In this document: positions 10,670 through 21,208 of the stretch, in pieces | Numbering within the stretch: position 1 is the first letter of the stretch | Layout: every line of letters begins with the position of its first letter | Assembly (NCBI GenBank): GCA_031308135.1 | Contig: JAHLJT010000631.1 | Coordinates: forward strand, 266,586,948-266,650,947 | Origin: Acheta domesticus | Taxonomy: Eukaryota > Arthropoda > Insecta > Orthoptera > Gryllidae | Length of the DNA: 64,000 nucleotides | Direction of reading: 5' to 3' | Made by a program: the position numbers and the translations under genes | The notes under the pieces: model-generated | Told to the model about the DNA's origin: nothing | The model's input: the letters and a program-made list of their open reading frames with translations, nothing else | Databases searched by the model: none

Positions 10670-12033
10670 TTAATATGTTCTACCTCCCTGAAGTGGCTGG
10701 GTATGGTGCAGCTCTGGAATATGAACACGCCGAGTTTACTTCCCAAGATGACATTATATATATCTGGAGAAGTTTTATGGTGACGATGTGCGTAGCAGGC
10801 GTATTATTCTTCGTGTTACACTCCATCGCCTTGCAACTACTTAATCGCAAATTGCACGTCATTATCATCTGCATTGCCTACTACGGCACAGCACTGACAA
10901 TAATATACCTCGACATGTACAAGACATACAAAATGCGGTACGTCCTTTCCATATTATGGGCGATTGGAAGTACGGGCACTAATATGCTTGTTCCGGTATA
11001 CATCAGTGAAACGACAACTGATCGTACACGTGGAAGGCTAATTGCTCTCAAGACATTCCGTTATGTGGTGAGCACCATTCTGTTACTTCAGTATCGTCTC
11101 ATGGCTTACTTCTGGTTTGTGGTAGTCGGCACTACAATAGTTTCTCTGGCGTGTTTCTGGCTGCCCGAAACGCCGGTGTATCTCCTGAGGCGAGGGAAGG
11201 TGGACGCCACCAAACAGTCTCTTCATCGCTTGCACGGAAATGCAGCAGAAGTGGAGCAGGAAGTTGAGATGCTCCGGACTGTTCTGAAGGCCACACACTC
11301 CGACACTAATAACACCATTGCAGCAATTCGGAAATTCAGCAATATTCGGACACTGGGTTACATTGGATTGGTCATTATCTTAAGTCTTCTGGATTTTGTT
11401 TCTGGATTCATATTCGCAGAGAATAGTCTATTTGCACAGATATCTTTAGCGGTGAAAAGCCAAATCATGATGTTTATCCTAATGACAGCGATTATTCTAT
11501 CAGGTGCCATTATCGGGCTTTTGGTATGTGATTGTATTGGGCACAGAAAAACTTTGCTTTTATCCATCGTTGTCTGTTCAGTGGTGTTGTTTCTCAATGG
11601 AACATGGTACTGGAACGGGAATTTATACTCGAAAAAAAATATTATTGCTCTTATTATGGCTGTTGTACATTTCTTGGGGTACAGCTTTGGGATGAGTTTT
11701 CTTCCTACAGCTATAACCATTGACATATTCCCGTCTAATCTACTTAATATTGTGTTAGCAATAACAGGAATAATTTCATGGCCATTTTATACTCTCCGAT
11801 TCATCGCAAACAGTGCATATGAAAATAATACATTATATGCTTTCCTCTGGCCTCTGAGTGCTTTGTGTGCAGTGAGCATGATTTTCTTCTACTTCTTTCT
11901 GCCAGAAACGAAAGACCAACTGGTGGGTGCTTCGCTATTAGGCAAACGTGAAGTTGATACAGTCGACCCGAATAAGGAACGCCCAAGATCTAGAAAATGT
12001 GACACATTCAACTCCCTGTCAGATGAAGCATAA
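10670..12033 (+). CDS. Sugar porter (MFS, Tret1-like) copy 1, large 3' exon
   Basis: Member of the major facilitator superfamily, sugar porter family, in the group of insect facilitated trehalose/hexose transporters. It is expected to move a sugar across the plasma membrane down its gradient; the substrate is not readable from sequence. Counting from the Met at 10675 (452 residues), the family motifs are PVYISETTTDRTRGRL at 107-122, PETPVYLLRRG (the PESPR motif) at 164-174, DCIGHRKTLL (the DRxGRR-type loop) at 286-295, IDIFP at 349-353 and LPETKDQL (the PETKG motif) at 409-416. About eleven hydrophobic segments are visible and TM1 is missing. The exon follows the acceptor ATTATCTTTCAG and begins TT-AAT-ATG, so that Met is probably internal and the true start is in an upstream exon not found here. 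Frame intact. Closest relatives are copies 2 and 3 in this window. Confidence 0.88.
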
Positions 12034-12300
12034 ATGTTGGTTGATATTGGTTATTTACGAAATAATATTTTCAAAAGATCTTTTTACAATACGAGAATTC
12101 AGAATTAAATAATGTTTTCAGGACTCGTTTGCTAGCCAATCCAGTATTGTAACAATATGATACTAACACCTGTGAGCTATCCTAAACGCTACCACTGCCC
12201 TAATTCCTTCCTAATCCTGGCCGCTGGGTAGTGTCGCAGGAGCGCGTCTAAATAGGCGCATACCCGGAGAAGCTACCTGATGTTTCTCTTGACAACTGAC
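12034..12300 (+). other. 3' flank of sugar porter copy 1
   Basis: The first 140 bases align with the 3' flank of copy 3 (GGACTCGTTTGCTAGCCAAT against GAACTCGCTTGATGACCAAT at 60179) and in part with copy 2. This is therefore ancestral 3' untranslated or flanking sequence. No AATAAA occurs close to the stop; the next one is near 12603, beyond a MITE. Confidence 0.5.
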
Positions 12301-12538
12301 TATACTGCGTTTTTTATAACTCTGCCTCTCAAGCTCCTATAGCCGCGATGGAATATCACACGGCATTTCGAATCTTTCTCGGCCCTATCGCTAGATTTCG
12401 CATGATTACAAGCACTGCTTGATACGATCGCAATCCAGCGATATCTGGCGGCACAATTGAAAATGATGCTAAATACCGTGACAAATTCCATCGTGAAGAC
12501 AGGCCTTGAAAGGAAGAGTTAGCAAAATTGCTCTATAT
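12301..12538. mobile_element. MITE, about 240 bp, imperfect terminal inverted repeats
   Basis: The left end TATACTGCGTTTTTTATAAC followed by TCTGCCTCTCAAG is mirrored at the right end by CTTGAAAGGAAGAGTTAGC then AAAATTGCTCTATATA. The interior (CCGCGATGGAATATCAC, TATCGCTAGATTTCGCATGA) is an inverted relative of the core at 16841-17084. It is non-coding and probably DNA-transposon derived. It sits between copy 1 and its conserved distal flank and is absent from the matching place after copy 2. Confidence 0.7.
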
Positions 12539-12599
12539 ACTCACAGATATCCTAACGTTGATGTCATTAACGTGGTCGCTCTCGAAAATAATGCGACCT

Positions 12600-13410
12600 T
12601 GAATAAATGTAAGTTAAAAATATAATACTAAAAGAATTTCGTAAATTTAGTCCACCTTTTACAGATTTCAATGAATTATAATATTCATTTAATGATCGTG
12701 CTGTGAAAGAATGTATACTTGTATGTATATTGTGGTTATTTTGCCTTGGCATGGTTTTACTCATTTATTTAATATGACTTACATAATAAAAGTGATCACA
12801 GATGTTAATAGTGGCTCGTGGATTGTTAGACTTGTGTTCTGAAAATTCGTATTGTGTAACACACCTCATTTTAGTAAAAGTTGATCTGGTATAACTAATG
12901 TATTATTAAATAACTTTGGTGTGTGCTGTATAGTATGGACCCACTCATCAAATGATTTTTTTAAATTCAACTTTGTATTTATAAATTAAATTGTAATAAC
13001 TCTCGAGCAAAAGATATATAACCATTGTTGAGAATGTGAATTAAGAGATTTAAATAACAATGTATTATTTCAGTCTTAATATTGAATTAAGTAAACAAAA
13101 AAAGTGTGCAGAAAGTGAGCGGCAGGCTTTAGTGTACAATTAGGTAAATTTTAAAACAAAAATAAGTGAATGTACTTATTAAATATATTGCAATTTTGTA
13201 ATCCAGATGTAATAAATAGCAATTCAACTTTAATTAAATATCATACAACATATGTCTTCTTGTGTCCAACAATATAATATGGTAAATAATTCCTCCAACT
13301 TAGTATCTGACTTAAAACAATGTAACTACACGAGCATTTAGAGTACTAGTGTTACGTGATTATTGACTGAAAATCAATTACGGAGGTATTGAAATGTCAA
13401 ATTGTAGTAA
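12600..13410 (+). other. Distal flank of copy 1, matches copy 2 flank
   Basis: Segments match 25060-25560 in order (CCTTTTACAGATTTCAATGA, TTTTACTCATTTATTTAATA, TGACTTACATAATAAAAGTG). The last part, 13250-13410, matches 28885-29070 (AATAATTCCTCCAACTTAG, GTGTTACGTGATTATTGACT). Non-coding. It shows that the duplication continues past the gene and that 3.3 kb was inserted in the second copy between the two matching parts. Confidence 0.6.
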
Positions 13411-13776
13411 TACGAGGTGGGAGTAAAAGTCATGGCAACTTTATTTTTTTGAAAGAAATGTTATCGGAGCAGATAATTTTAATTTTCGCTTAAAGAAATG
13501 GTGTCCTAATGTGTGTTGAGAACAACAAAACAGTCTGTGAGTGTGTCTCTTAGTACAGAAAGCAATGTGAAACGAATATGCTAAAATGATATGAAAGCAG
13601 TATTTTCATTACAAATACCTTAATAAATATGAGAAACCCTATTTTGGTGTATTGTTAAATAACCACGCACTGATTTCATACCTTGTACTTTCAAGTGTTT
13701 ATTTCATATTCTCCACTTGTGTTCGTATTCCCTCAAAACAAATGTAGTTGCCACGATTAATTCTCCAATCTTCGTA
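13411..13776. mobile_element. Mariner-like MITE, 366 bp
   Basis: Starts TACGAGGTGGGAGTAAAAGT and continues CATGGCAAC; the right end read inward is TACGAAGATTGGAGAATTAA then TCGTGGCAAC. The ends pair imperfectly over about 35 bp and are bounded by TA on both sides, the target site used by Tc1/mariner elements. The same termini occur at 48801 and 51576. No transposase frame. The insertion interrupts the copy 1 flank; the copy 2 flank lacks it. Confidence 0.7.
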
Positions 13777-13866
13777 CATAGTTATCGTTTAAACTACAAT
13801 TCCGTGAGTATATATTTTTGTTGTCACTCGTATTGCCGTTACAGAAGAATGTATTAACTGTTGTAA

Positions 13867-14996
13867 TGGAGGTGTTGATGGTACGAATAATTATATGTAT
13901 TTGACCATATAGGATCAATCAAAATTGATTTCAGGAGTTAAACTTTTTAAAAAACATTTATTATTGGCTCAACGTTTCGCACGCTTTGTACATGCCTTGT
14001 CAAGAGCAATTATGGCAACGGTTAACTTAACCATAATTGCTCAACGGTTAAGTTAACCGTTGCCATAATTGCTCTTGACAAGGCATGTACAAAGCGTGCG
14101 AAACGTTGAGCCAATAATAAATGTTTTTTAAAAAGTTTAATTCCTGAAATCAATTTTGATTGATCCTATATGGTCAAATACATATAATTATTTGTACCAT
14201 CAACCAGTGGCGTAGCGTGACTCACACTTTTGGGGATGCTCAACGATAACACACAAAATGTCACTATCAACTACTTCGTCTAACAGGCGAACGCAACACA
14301 AGGCAGATACACTGGGACTACTTCCACGATCTCGATTGCTTACGACGGTGTAGGCGCTTCCCACAAAATCCTCACAGCAGTCAGGGCTGCCGATGTCTTG
14401 AAAGCAAATTATACAATGGCTCAGCTTTAATTCTTATACGCGAATGGCAATAAGACCATTTGTTAATTTATACATTGCAGACTTAAATAATATGTAATCT
14501 ATTTAAGAGATAATACAATTTCTTGGATATTAATTAAGAAATAGTAGTCAGGCACTATTTCTACAGTTTGTACCCATGACCAAGCGGGGACTCCCAAGTG
14601 AGAAAGATAAAGATAATTTACTGAACGCCTGAAGTGTGCTGCGCTCTCGTGCACAAACGAGCTTCTTTCCGCAGTAGACGCTAGCATAAAGCAGTCGGGT
14701 TTCTCTGGGCCAGGGGTGAAGAGGGGAGAGGGGAACCTCGCCATCTGCGCATGCGTCATTGCTCGTCGCAATCTGGCGGCAGACGCTGAAGTATTTTAGC
14801 TTCCAACCAATCAGAGGCCAGCTTCAACAGCCCGCCGAATTCAATCATAGGAAATCAATTTTAAATTAATACAAAACGTGTTTCGCTCAACAGACCACTT
14901 GTAAGATTATCAATACAGTATTTAAGGTTCTTATATACGGGGATGCTCAGCATCTCAGCGTCCCCTGACGCTACGCCACTGCCATCAACACCTCCA
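13867..14996. repeat. Foldback element, 166-bp arms, interrupted by a hAT MITE
   Basis: The left arm, 13867-14032, is an almost perfect inverse of 14046-14204 plus 14990-14996, once the hAT MITE and one copy of its target repeat are set aside. The loop is 13 bases (14033-14045). The arms contain GGCTCAACGTTTCGCACG and AATAATAAATG, words that resemble LINE or Penelope-like 3' ends. High arm identity suggests recent formation or gene conversion between arms. No coding capacity. Confidence 0.85.
14205..14981. mobile_element. Non-autonomous hAT element, 777 bp
   Basis: Starts CAGTGGCGTAGCGTGA and ends TGACGCTACGCCACTG, so the terminal inverted repeats match at 15 of 16 positions. It is flanked on both sides by the exact 8-bp direct repeat CCATCAAC (14197-14204 and 14982-14989), the target-site length typical of hAT transposition. 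CAGTGGCGTA is a common hAT terminus. No transposase frame, hence a MITE moved in trans. It lies inside the right arm of the foldback and is therefore younger than it. Confidence 0.9.
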
Positions 14997-14999
14997 ATT

Positions 15000-16025
15000 A
15001 TATCAGGATCAAGAGGAGAATTTACATCAATTTCAATAACTGTTGCAATGCTCTAAAATATCTTCCACCGACAGATGGAATAAACTGAAGCCTCGTATCC
15101 GCCCGGCGCCCCGCGCGCATCGCGAGCGCTTCCCGCGGGGGAGAGCGAGCCACCGCAGGCCGAATTCGGAAACGCAGTCGGCTGGCCTCGCGCCCCATCC
15201 ACTGGCAATGGAAGCACTGCTCCGTTTCGCGCTCACTGAACCTTCCGATGGTCTCCGGTTTTACTCACAAAAGCAAACGCGTAGGAAGACTGTATGCTGC
15301 ATCCAGAAAACAGTCTTTTGCACCATCAAAACTTCTGTTATTTAATGGGAGAAGGAAGAGTAAAAACTCAAAGCTATTCACTATATTTTTAATGTTAATA
15401 CACTTTATAAATCACAGAAATGTGGCTATGTTGAGGTAAATAATAATTAACACATTGGTTCAGAAAACCTTATGAAACAAAATGCAACAAAGGAAAAATT
15501 AACTAGAAAATTGTTATTTAATAGACAAATTAATTGAGTTACTGTCCTTCAATTTTAGAAAAGCATCAATTGGTTTTCATCAGGCCGTTTCCAATAACTC
15601 AAGAAGATGACTGATTTCTCCGTCTATTTCAGCCCTTCAGCAAACAAAAACAAAAATAAGACTACAAGTAATAGGAAAAAATAAACAAAAAAGAACTTTC
15701 AGCATCTTTGTTTTTGCTTACAGTGATCAAAAATACATGTAAACGAACAATCTGAATAAGTAAAATGTTCGTTTGGAATACTAAAAATACACGAGTGAGC
15801 GCGGTAGAGCACAAAGTGCTGCAGTCAAATTTTTTTTAATTTTTAAAACTTGTTTACAACTGATAGGGAGAAGGCAACGGAACGGAGATTTCTGCGCTTC
15901 GTATAGAATGTTGCAAAGTGAGAAAACTAAAGCCCTCTGACATGTCAAATAGCCGTCGTACTTTATTATATAACAATAAAAGTACAAAGGCAGCACAGAG
16001 TGCTGTCGCGCGCCTGGCGGAGGGT
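15000..16025. other. Non-genic, with GC-rich patch at 15085-15260
   Basis: The GC patch is open in several frames but shows no domain and no splice context. 15260-16025 is AT-rich and holds only chance frames. Nothing further can be supported. Confidence 0.35.
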
Positions 16026-16029
16026 TAAT

Positions 16030-16640
16030 CTGACACCCAACATATCATGCTGATTGTTGTATACCAAATGAAACAACCCTCTGCGGTCTGCAACAACAAT
16101 TTATTTATCACCAAAATCCCAAAGAATAATCCAAAAAACGCTGCCAGGAGTCACAATATCAAAGAGATGTTTTCATAGCCGGGTCGTTATATAAGTTACA
16201 AAAAGCCGTTAATAAAAGAATCACAAGTAAGCGCGCGGGTACAATGTCTAAGTCATGTTAATGTTCTACTGATAGCTGTCGGTGATGGAATGCCGAGGCC
16301 CTCGCCCCGCGGCTGCCTCGCCGTCTTGCCACCCCTTCGCAGGGGAAGGGTGTCGGCTGCGTGCCCCCTCTTCTACAGGAGGAGGGAGGGGGGGCGCCTT
16401 CCACGCCTTGGCCGCTCTCCTGGTGCGGCGAGGCGTATCGCTTCTGGAGTGCCCGCATGGCGGACACTACACTGATCACTCGGGATCACATGAAACTGTG
16501 CCCGCTGCTACAAGACCATGCAAAACTCACATACCCAAATTTTGAATTGCTACGAAGTGTTATAGGGTTTTTGAGGGGGTTCTCCTCATGATCTTCCGTG
16601 ACCTCCGCGCTTCCCGCAGCATCCAAACGGTTACATCGGC
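16030..16640 (-). repeat. LTR-like block, minus strand
   Basis: Read on the minus strand, there is a GC-rich segment, then a TATA box (CTTATATAACG at about 16186-16196), about 90 bases further on AATAAA (16096-16103), and then a TTGTTGTTGCAGACC tail. This is the promoter plus poly(A) layout of an LTR. TGTAACCG at about 16637 could be the 5' end. No flanking target repeat or gag-pol frame is seen, so it would be a solo LTR. Confidence 0.4.
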
Positions 16641-16721
16641 AGCGCCAGGAACGTTATAATGACTTTTTTTTATCATTTTTGTACAGTTATGTGGGTGGGG
16701 GACGCAAACCTACAGTGCAAG

Positions 16722-17203
16722 TGTAAGTTAATTAGTAAGTATGAGTATTTGTATGTAAGCTTAGCTTAGTACTGTAAGTATAGTGTGTAAATAATGGAAA
16801 CAAGTAGCGTAAATTATAAATAGTAGTTTAGTTTTAAGATCTACAGTGCGATTTTTATATCTTTGCCTCTCAAGGCAAAGGCATCTTACCTCTCCCGTCT
16901 TCAGATGGAAAATGTCACGGTATTTCGCAAGATCGCGATATTCGCTAGATATTGCAAGATCGCGACCAGTGCTTGCGATCATGCGACTTCTAGCAGCACT
17001 ATCGAGCAAGTCGCGAAATGCCGAGTGATATTCCATCGTGGCCACAGGGGATTGAGAGGCAAAGTTATAAAAATCGCACTGTAGATCTTAAAACTAAACT
17101 ACTATTTACAATTTACGCTACTTGTTTCCATTATTTACACACTATACTTACAGTACTAAGCTAAGCTTACATACAAATACTCATACTTACTAATTAACTT
17201 ACA
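16722..17203. repeat. Foldback element with ~152-bp near-identical arms
   Basis: 16722-16873 and 17052-17203 are inverted copies with only about two mismatches that I can find (AATTATAAAT against AATTGTAAAT; TTATATC against TTATAAC). The inner boundary ACAGTGCGATTTTTATA...TTTGCCTCTCAA and the central 178 bases are related to the MITE at 12301-12538. A MITE core has thus apparently acquired long extra arms. Non-coding. Confidence 0.85.
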
Positions 17204-17209
17204 TTAGAC

Positions 17210-17850
17210 GCTATTAATTTACAATATTTACACGCACTTGCACTTATAATCTAAACTTACGGACTAACAATGAAGTTTTTATATTTTGCCAGTCAAATTT
17301 GCACTGGCTCTTGAGAGTCATAGTTACATGATGTTCATCAAGCTGTGTCACATTTGTAACGGATTTGTTTTCTCACGGCAGATGGCGAAGGTCATATCAG
17401 ATGGTTTCTTTTTAGTTTGAAGAAAACAATCACACACGTTTTAAATAATTCTAATCACTTGTAAGGATATCGTATGCCAATTTTTAAGAAAACTGGAAAA
17501 GAAACTTACATGCGCATGATGCCTTTCTACGTTACACTCTATGTTTCGACATTTTTTTAGACCCAATTATAGTGAAAATGTTTCTTAAATGCAAAACGGA
17601 AATGTATGTAGAACGTATTTATAGATTTATTTATCCTATGTTCGTATACCGAGATAACACTTTCAGACAGTTATTTCTCTGCAATATTCATGTATGTGTT
17701 CCGCCATCTCGTCTTCCCGAATCTGTCACGTAAGCCCTTGTTTTTGTCACCCGGCATGTCTTCAGAGACAATTGATAGCCTGCCGACAGATACGCTGATA
17801 GCGGCGGTACAGCGTACGAGTAACGGCCGTAGGACCGTCGGCGAGTGGCG
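17210..17850. other. Intergenic DNA, no feature recognised
   Basis: AT-rich; no credible frame, transposon end or RNA gene. GCACTTGCACTTATAATC at 17234-17255 echoes TACAGTGCAAGTGTAAG at 16710, so the foldback may reach a little further out on both sides. Confidence 0.35.
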
Positions 17851-17853
17851 ATT

Positions 17854-18306
17854 TTAGCGATATCTTGAAATGGCAGGTCTTGAAATGTCGGTATGCAGGT
17901 CGAAAAAAGGTCTGAATTTTCGCCAAAACACTTCTTGCAATGAGATATATAACGGAGTACCTAAACTGCGTAATTTGAAAATTAACCCTGGGTGCCAAAC
18001 GGTATCGAAAGCTTTTGCTACATCTAGAAAAACTGCTGCGGTATGTTTGAGGTCATGGAATTCTTCAATGATATCTTCTGTTAGGCGTACGATTTGATGA
18101 TACGTAGACAAAAGGGGTTGGAATACAAACTGATGAGATATGTAATGTTTAAACATAGTTTTTAATATGCAATTATAATTATCATTGTTGACAATATTTG
18201 TAATAACCGTGTTGTGAAACTTGTCCAAACCCTGAGGATGGAGCAATAATAAACTCCGAACGTCGGCAAACTGAAATAGCTTATTATTTTGGATCAAAAC
18301 CTGCAA
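17854..18306 (-). pseudogene. Jockey-like LINE reverse transcriptase fragment
   Basis: Minus-strand frame of 150 codons. Residues 63-118 carry the start of a non-LTR retrotransposon reverse transcriptase: QPLLSTYHQIVRLTE followed by the catalytic block AAVFLDVAKAFDTVWHPGL and FKLRSLGTP. VFLDVAKAFD is the block that contributes the first catalytic Asp. The domain stops after about 56 residues and no YADD box follows, so it is a broken fragment. The N-terminal 60 codons are not recognised. CCCTGAGGATGG...CGAACGTCGG at 18228-18267 is a word often seen near retroelement 3' ends. Confidence 0.7.
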
Positions 18307-19239
18307 TGGAATCGTCTACAGAAAATGATCATGAAATACAGCAAAAATATATTACTGATGAAAAATGGGTGTGCATTGAAAGATATGTTCTAGTTATGAA
18401 ATTCTTTAGCAATGAGAGACGTATCACTTGTTCACTTTACATTCCCAGACAGAGCGCTGCTATCTGTTCATCTGAGGTCAGTGCCGACTGATTAAGAATT
18501 GAACGTCTGTAGTAGATACTGATCAATCAGATGATATAGATGACGGTGAGCAAAATACAGGACCCTCTCACTGCCGGGTACGGCAGAGTAGAAGCGCGTA
18601 AGAACGTAACTATTGTGTAATATACAGGTGCAAGGGATACATAAAAATATTTCCGTGACTTTTGTGGACAGCATGTTGTGCCGCTGACAAAATGTATTCT
18701 ACTGCAGGTCTGTCTACAGTTGTCTCTAAAGGTATTAATACGTTCTTTTGGTATTCCTAGCGGCAGTAGTGCACAACATTATAATTAATTTTCTATCAGA
18801 ACGTACTCTCGCATTCCAATGTGGATTTTATTTTTGCGCACACATCGCAGAAACGACAGAGACGAAACAAGCTGTTTTTCCTGGACTGTCTGAGCTGGCG
18901 TCAGCATTAGTCACAAGCGGTTAGACTGTACTGTTCAGATGCTGTATACTGTACTGTTAGACCATACTGTTAGATGGTTAGACTGTACTGTTACATAGTA
19001 CTAGATTATACTTTCGTGCATTCTCGGATGTGTGCTCGGGCTCTCACATTCAAAACAACAGTAGTTCTGATTCTTCCGTGTGCTAATGTAAAATGAACTC
19101 GCAATACTGCATACGCACAGTTCAATGGGTCCAACAGCGTAACATCATACATTTTCAGTATGATATTCAGAAGTTCCGTGCCCTTAAATGTGTGTGAGGT
19201 AATATTATATTTTTATTTCAAATATTGTCTTTTTAGTTC
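18307..19239. other. Intergenic DNA; one unassigned short frame
   Basis: The plus-strand frame 18306-18491 (61 codons, begins MESSTENDHEIQQKY) has a fair ATG context but no known domain and no splice signal that decides it. 18930-19010 contains tandem TTAGACTGTACTGTTAGA-like units. Otherwise nothing recognised. Confidence 0.3.
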
Positions 19240-19368
19240 TTTTGTAATTATGTTAATGGTCATCCAAGGAAAAATCAAGTGAAATGCTTTTGTTATGAAA
19301 CAATGTACTATTTTTAAATTCGTGTTTAGCAAAATGTTAAGTTATACAAATTATACACACACACACAT

Positions 19369-19439
<71 letters not shown>

Positions 19440-19730
19440 TGCTTCAGTTCCTCTTCTCAGCTCTTAGTTTATTAAATTTATTCACAGAATGGTGACAGTG
19501 ATGACAAATACATGTTTCAGTTTAGGTAATAAATTGTCTAGCTTTTCGTCGTTATTTACCACATGAATTGACAATGTAAGATTAATTATATTAATGATTA
19601 AAATATGTTTTCATGTTTACCGAAGTTTAATTTGCTCTATTATTTCCTACATGGATATTTCTGAATTTTGGGAATAAAATTCCCCAGCCAAGCAGCATTA
19701 GTGGGTTTAATTTTTCTTGTCACCTAGTTC
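19240..19730 (+). repeat. Segment matching 32360-32680
   Basis: Shared blocks in the same order: GAAATGCTTTTGTTATGAA, CTAGCAAAATGTTAAGTT-like, AATAAATTG, TTTACCGAAGTTTAATTTGC against TTTACAGAAGTTTTTATTTGC, and TTCCCCAGCCAAGCAGCAT against TTCCCCAGTCAAGTAGCAT. The offset (about 13.1 kb) is close to that between sugar porter copies 1 and 2 (12.97 kb). This is probably the far end of the same duplication rather than an independent repeat. Confidence 0.55.
19353..19436. repeat. (AC)n(TA)n microsatellite
   Basis: A CACACA run followed by a pure TA run of about 48 bases. It interrupts the segment shared with 32.4 kb and is absent there. Confidence 0.95.
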
Positions 19731-19969
19731 ACTCCAAATCCGACCCGGGCGTTTCGCGCAGTGAGCGTTGCTCTCTAAGTCATTTTTGAGATATTAAATA
19801 TGAAGTTCTGTATATTTTTGAGGTAGTCTTTTTGGAGAAGAAAGTACCTCAGGGCACGGAAACTTATCCCATATCCGGGCGATAATTAGATTAGTACTTG
19901 TTCCTGTATAACAAGTGAGGAAACCACTGCGGCGTATGGCTATCTCTGGAAAGTTTGCAGAACGAGTTT

Positions 19970-20790
19970 TACTTTCCCGTATACTTTACGTCCGTATAGT
20001 ATAGGAAAAATTATGTAATGCTGCATGAAAAAACGGCGGATTTTCGGCAGAAAAACTCTTAGTACAGGGCCGTGGTAACAAAAAAGTGAATAAATTCAGT
20101 TGTTAAATTAAGAAAAAAATACTTTAACACATGGCGCAGCCAAATTACCTGTTTAGAGAGTCCTTGATACCGAAAAACCATTTGAAAGGAAAACGTATGT
20201 CCGTCTGTCCTTTCTGTGTAAAAGGCTAGCGACTAAACTGTTCAGCCGATTTTCTCCAAAATTCTTATTTTCCAATCGATCTGACAGATCTCTTGGCGTA
20301 TTGAATTTAGTTTTATCAGAATTAAAACCGATATTTTAATTCTGGGGGTACTTGACATGAAACCGCTGGGACACTTTCAAAATTTTCAAAAAAATGGCGC
20401 CAACAATTTTGACAAAATTTTCTTGTTGATTATTCCAAAGGTCATTTAAGAGAAAGACGCAGGTCTCATGTTGGTTGAAAACTCTGAATTTTCGAAAATT
20501 GCAAAATATTTTTTTTCGGCGTCTTCCTACAACTACAAAATTGAACAAAAAGATTTTTCCTTCAAATAAAATGTCTATTCTTGAAACTGAGTTGTTTCAT
20601 CAAGGTCATGTACATTTTTCTGATAATTTTAGTAGTTTTCGCGAAATATTGCATACAATTTGTGCAATTTCAACAAATAAAAAAATAAAATTTTCTAAAA
20701 ACGTCTTCAAATTTTTTTTTTAACTTTTGGTAGAGATTGTCCTCAATATACTCTATGAGGTGACGTAAACGCCATATTGCTCTATTCTTT
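19970..20790 (-). repeat. Hairpin-ended repeat family, minus copy, truncated
   Basis: Begins with the terminal hairpin of the family (ACTTTCCCGTATACTTTACG...TAGTATAGGAAAAATTATG), then GGCGGATTTTCGGCAGAAAA, the AAAAAGTGAATAAA segment, CCTTGATACCGAAAA, a short ACGTATGTCCGTCTGTCC tract and one module with GGCGTCTTCCTACAACTACA. It ends near TTTTGGTAGAGATTGTCC, about half-way through a full element. No frame of coding quality. Confidence 0.75.
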
Positions 20791-20956
20791 TGTTTTTTAC
20801 TGTATTAAAATTACAAAAATGTTTTTACTGTATAAACATAACAGTACAAAATACATTATTTATGTTTCCAAATCCCTTTCTCATAATTTATTTTATGAGG
20901 TCCTACGAAAGTATTAGAGGCACAAGGGAGGCGAGCAATATAGAGAAATACTATCC

Positions 20957-21208
20957 CTATGGCGCGGCTGCTTTACAAACCAATGTATTTTGGAGCAGTT
21001 GAATCGGCGCATTAGGAATGGTTGCACTGAGATGTCCATTGATCGTATTAAAATGATTAGGTTCTTCATTATTGAAGATTATTAGGTCCTCTTCATCAAT
21101 GGCATTTTCTATGCAGTGTCCTCTTCCGTTGCTTTTATTTGATCCCCACCTACTGTTGTGCCTATTTATCTCACCGTATAGAAAACTTGTGCCGCTACAG
21201 AATGGCAC
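20957..21208 (-). pseudogene. Jockey-like LINE endonuclease fragment
   Basis: Minus-strand frame with NRHNSRWGSNKSNGRG, then an IDEEDLIIFNNEEPNHFNT stretch and NGHLSA. This follows the order of the apurinic endonuclease domain of Jockey-type LINEs (DFNAHHxxWGS...RG...L...NDGxPTHF...SAIDL). The catalytic GDFN motif is changed to GEIN and the frame ends soon after, so this is a non-functional remnant of about 70 codons between two hairpin-family copies. Confidence 0.7.

Noticed and set aside
18306..18491. 61-codon plus-strand frame as an N-terminal exon of a sugar porter
   Set aside because: No RQxxAA-type TM1 entry, no phase-1 donor, and it overlaps the start of a LINE relic on the other strand.
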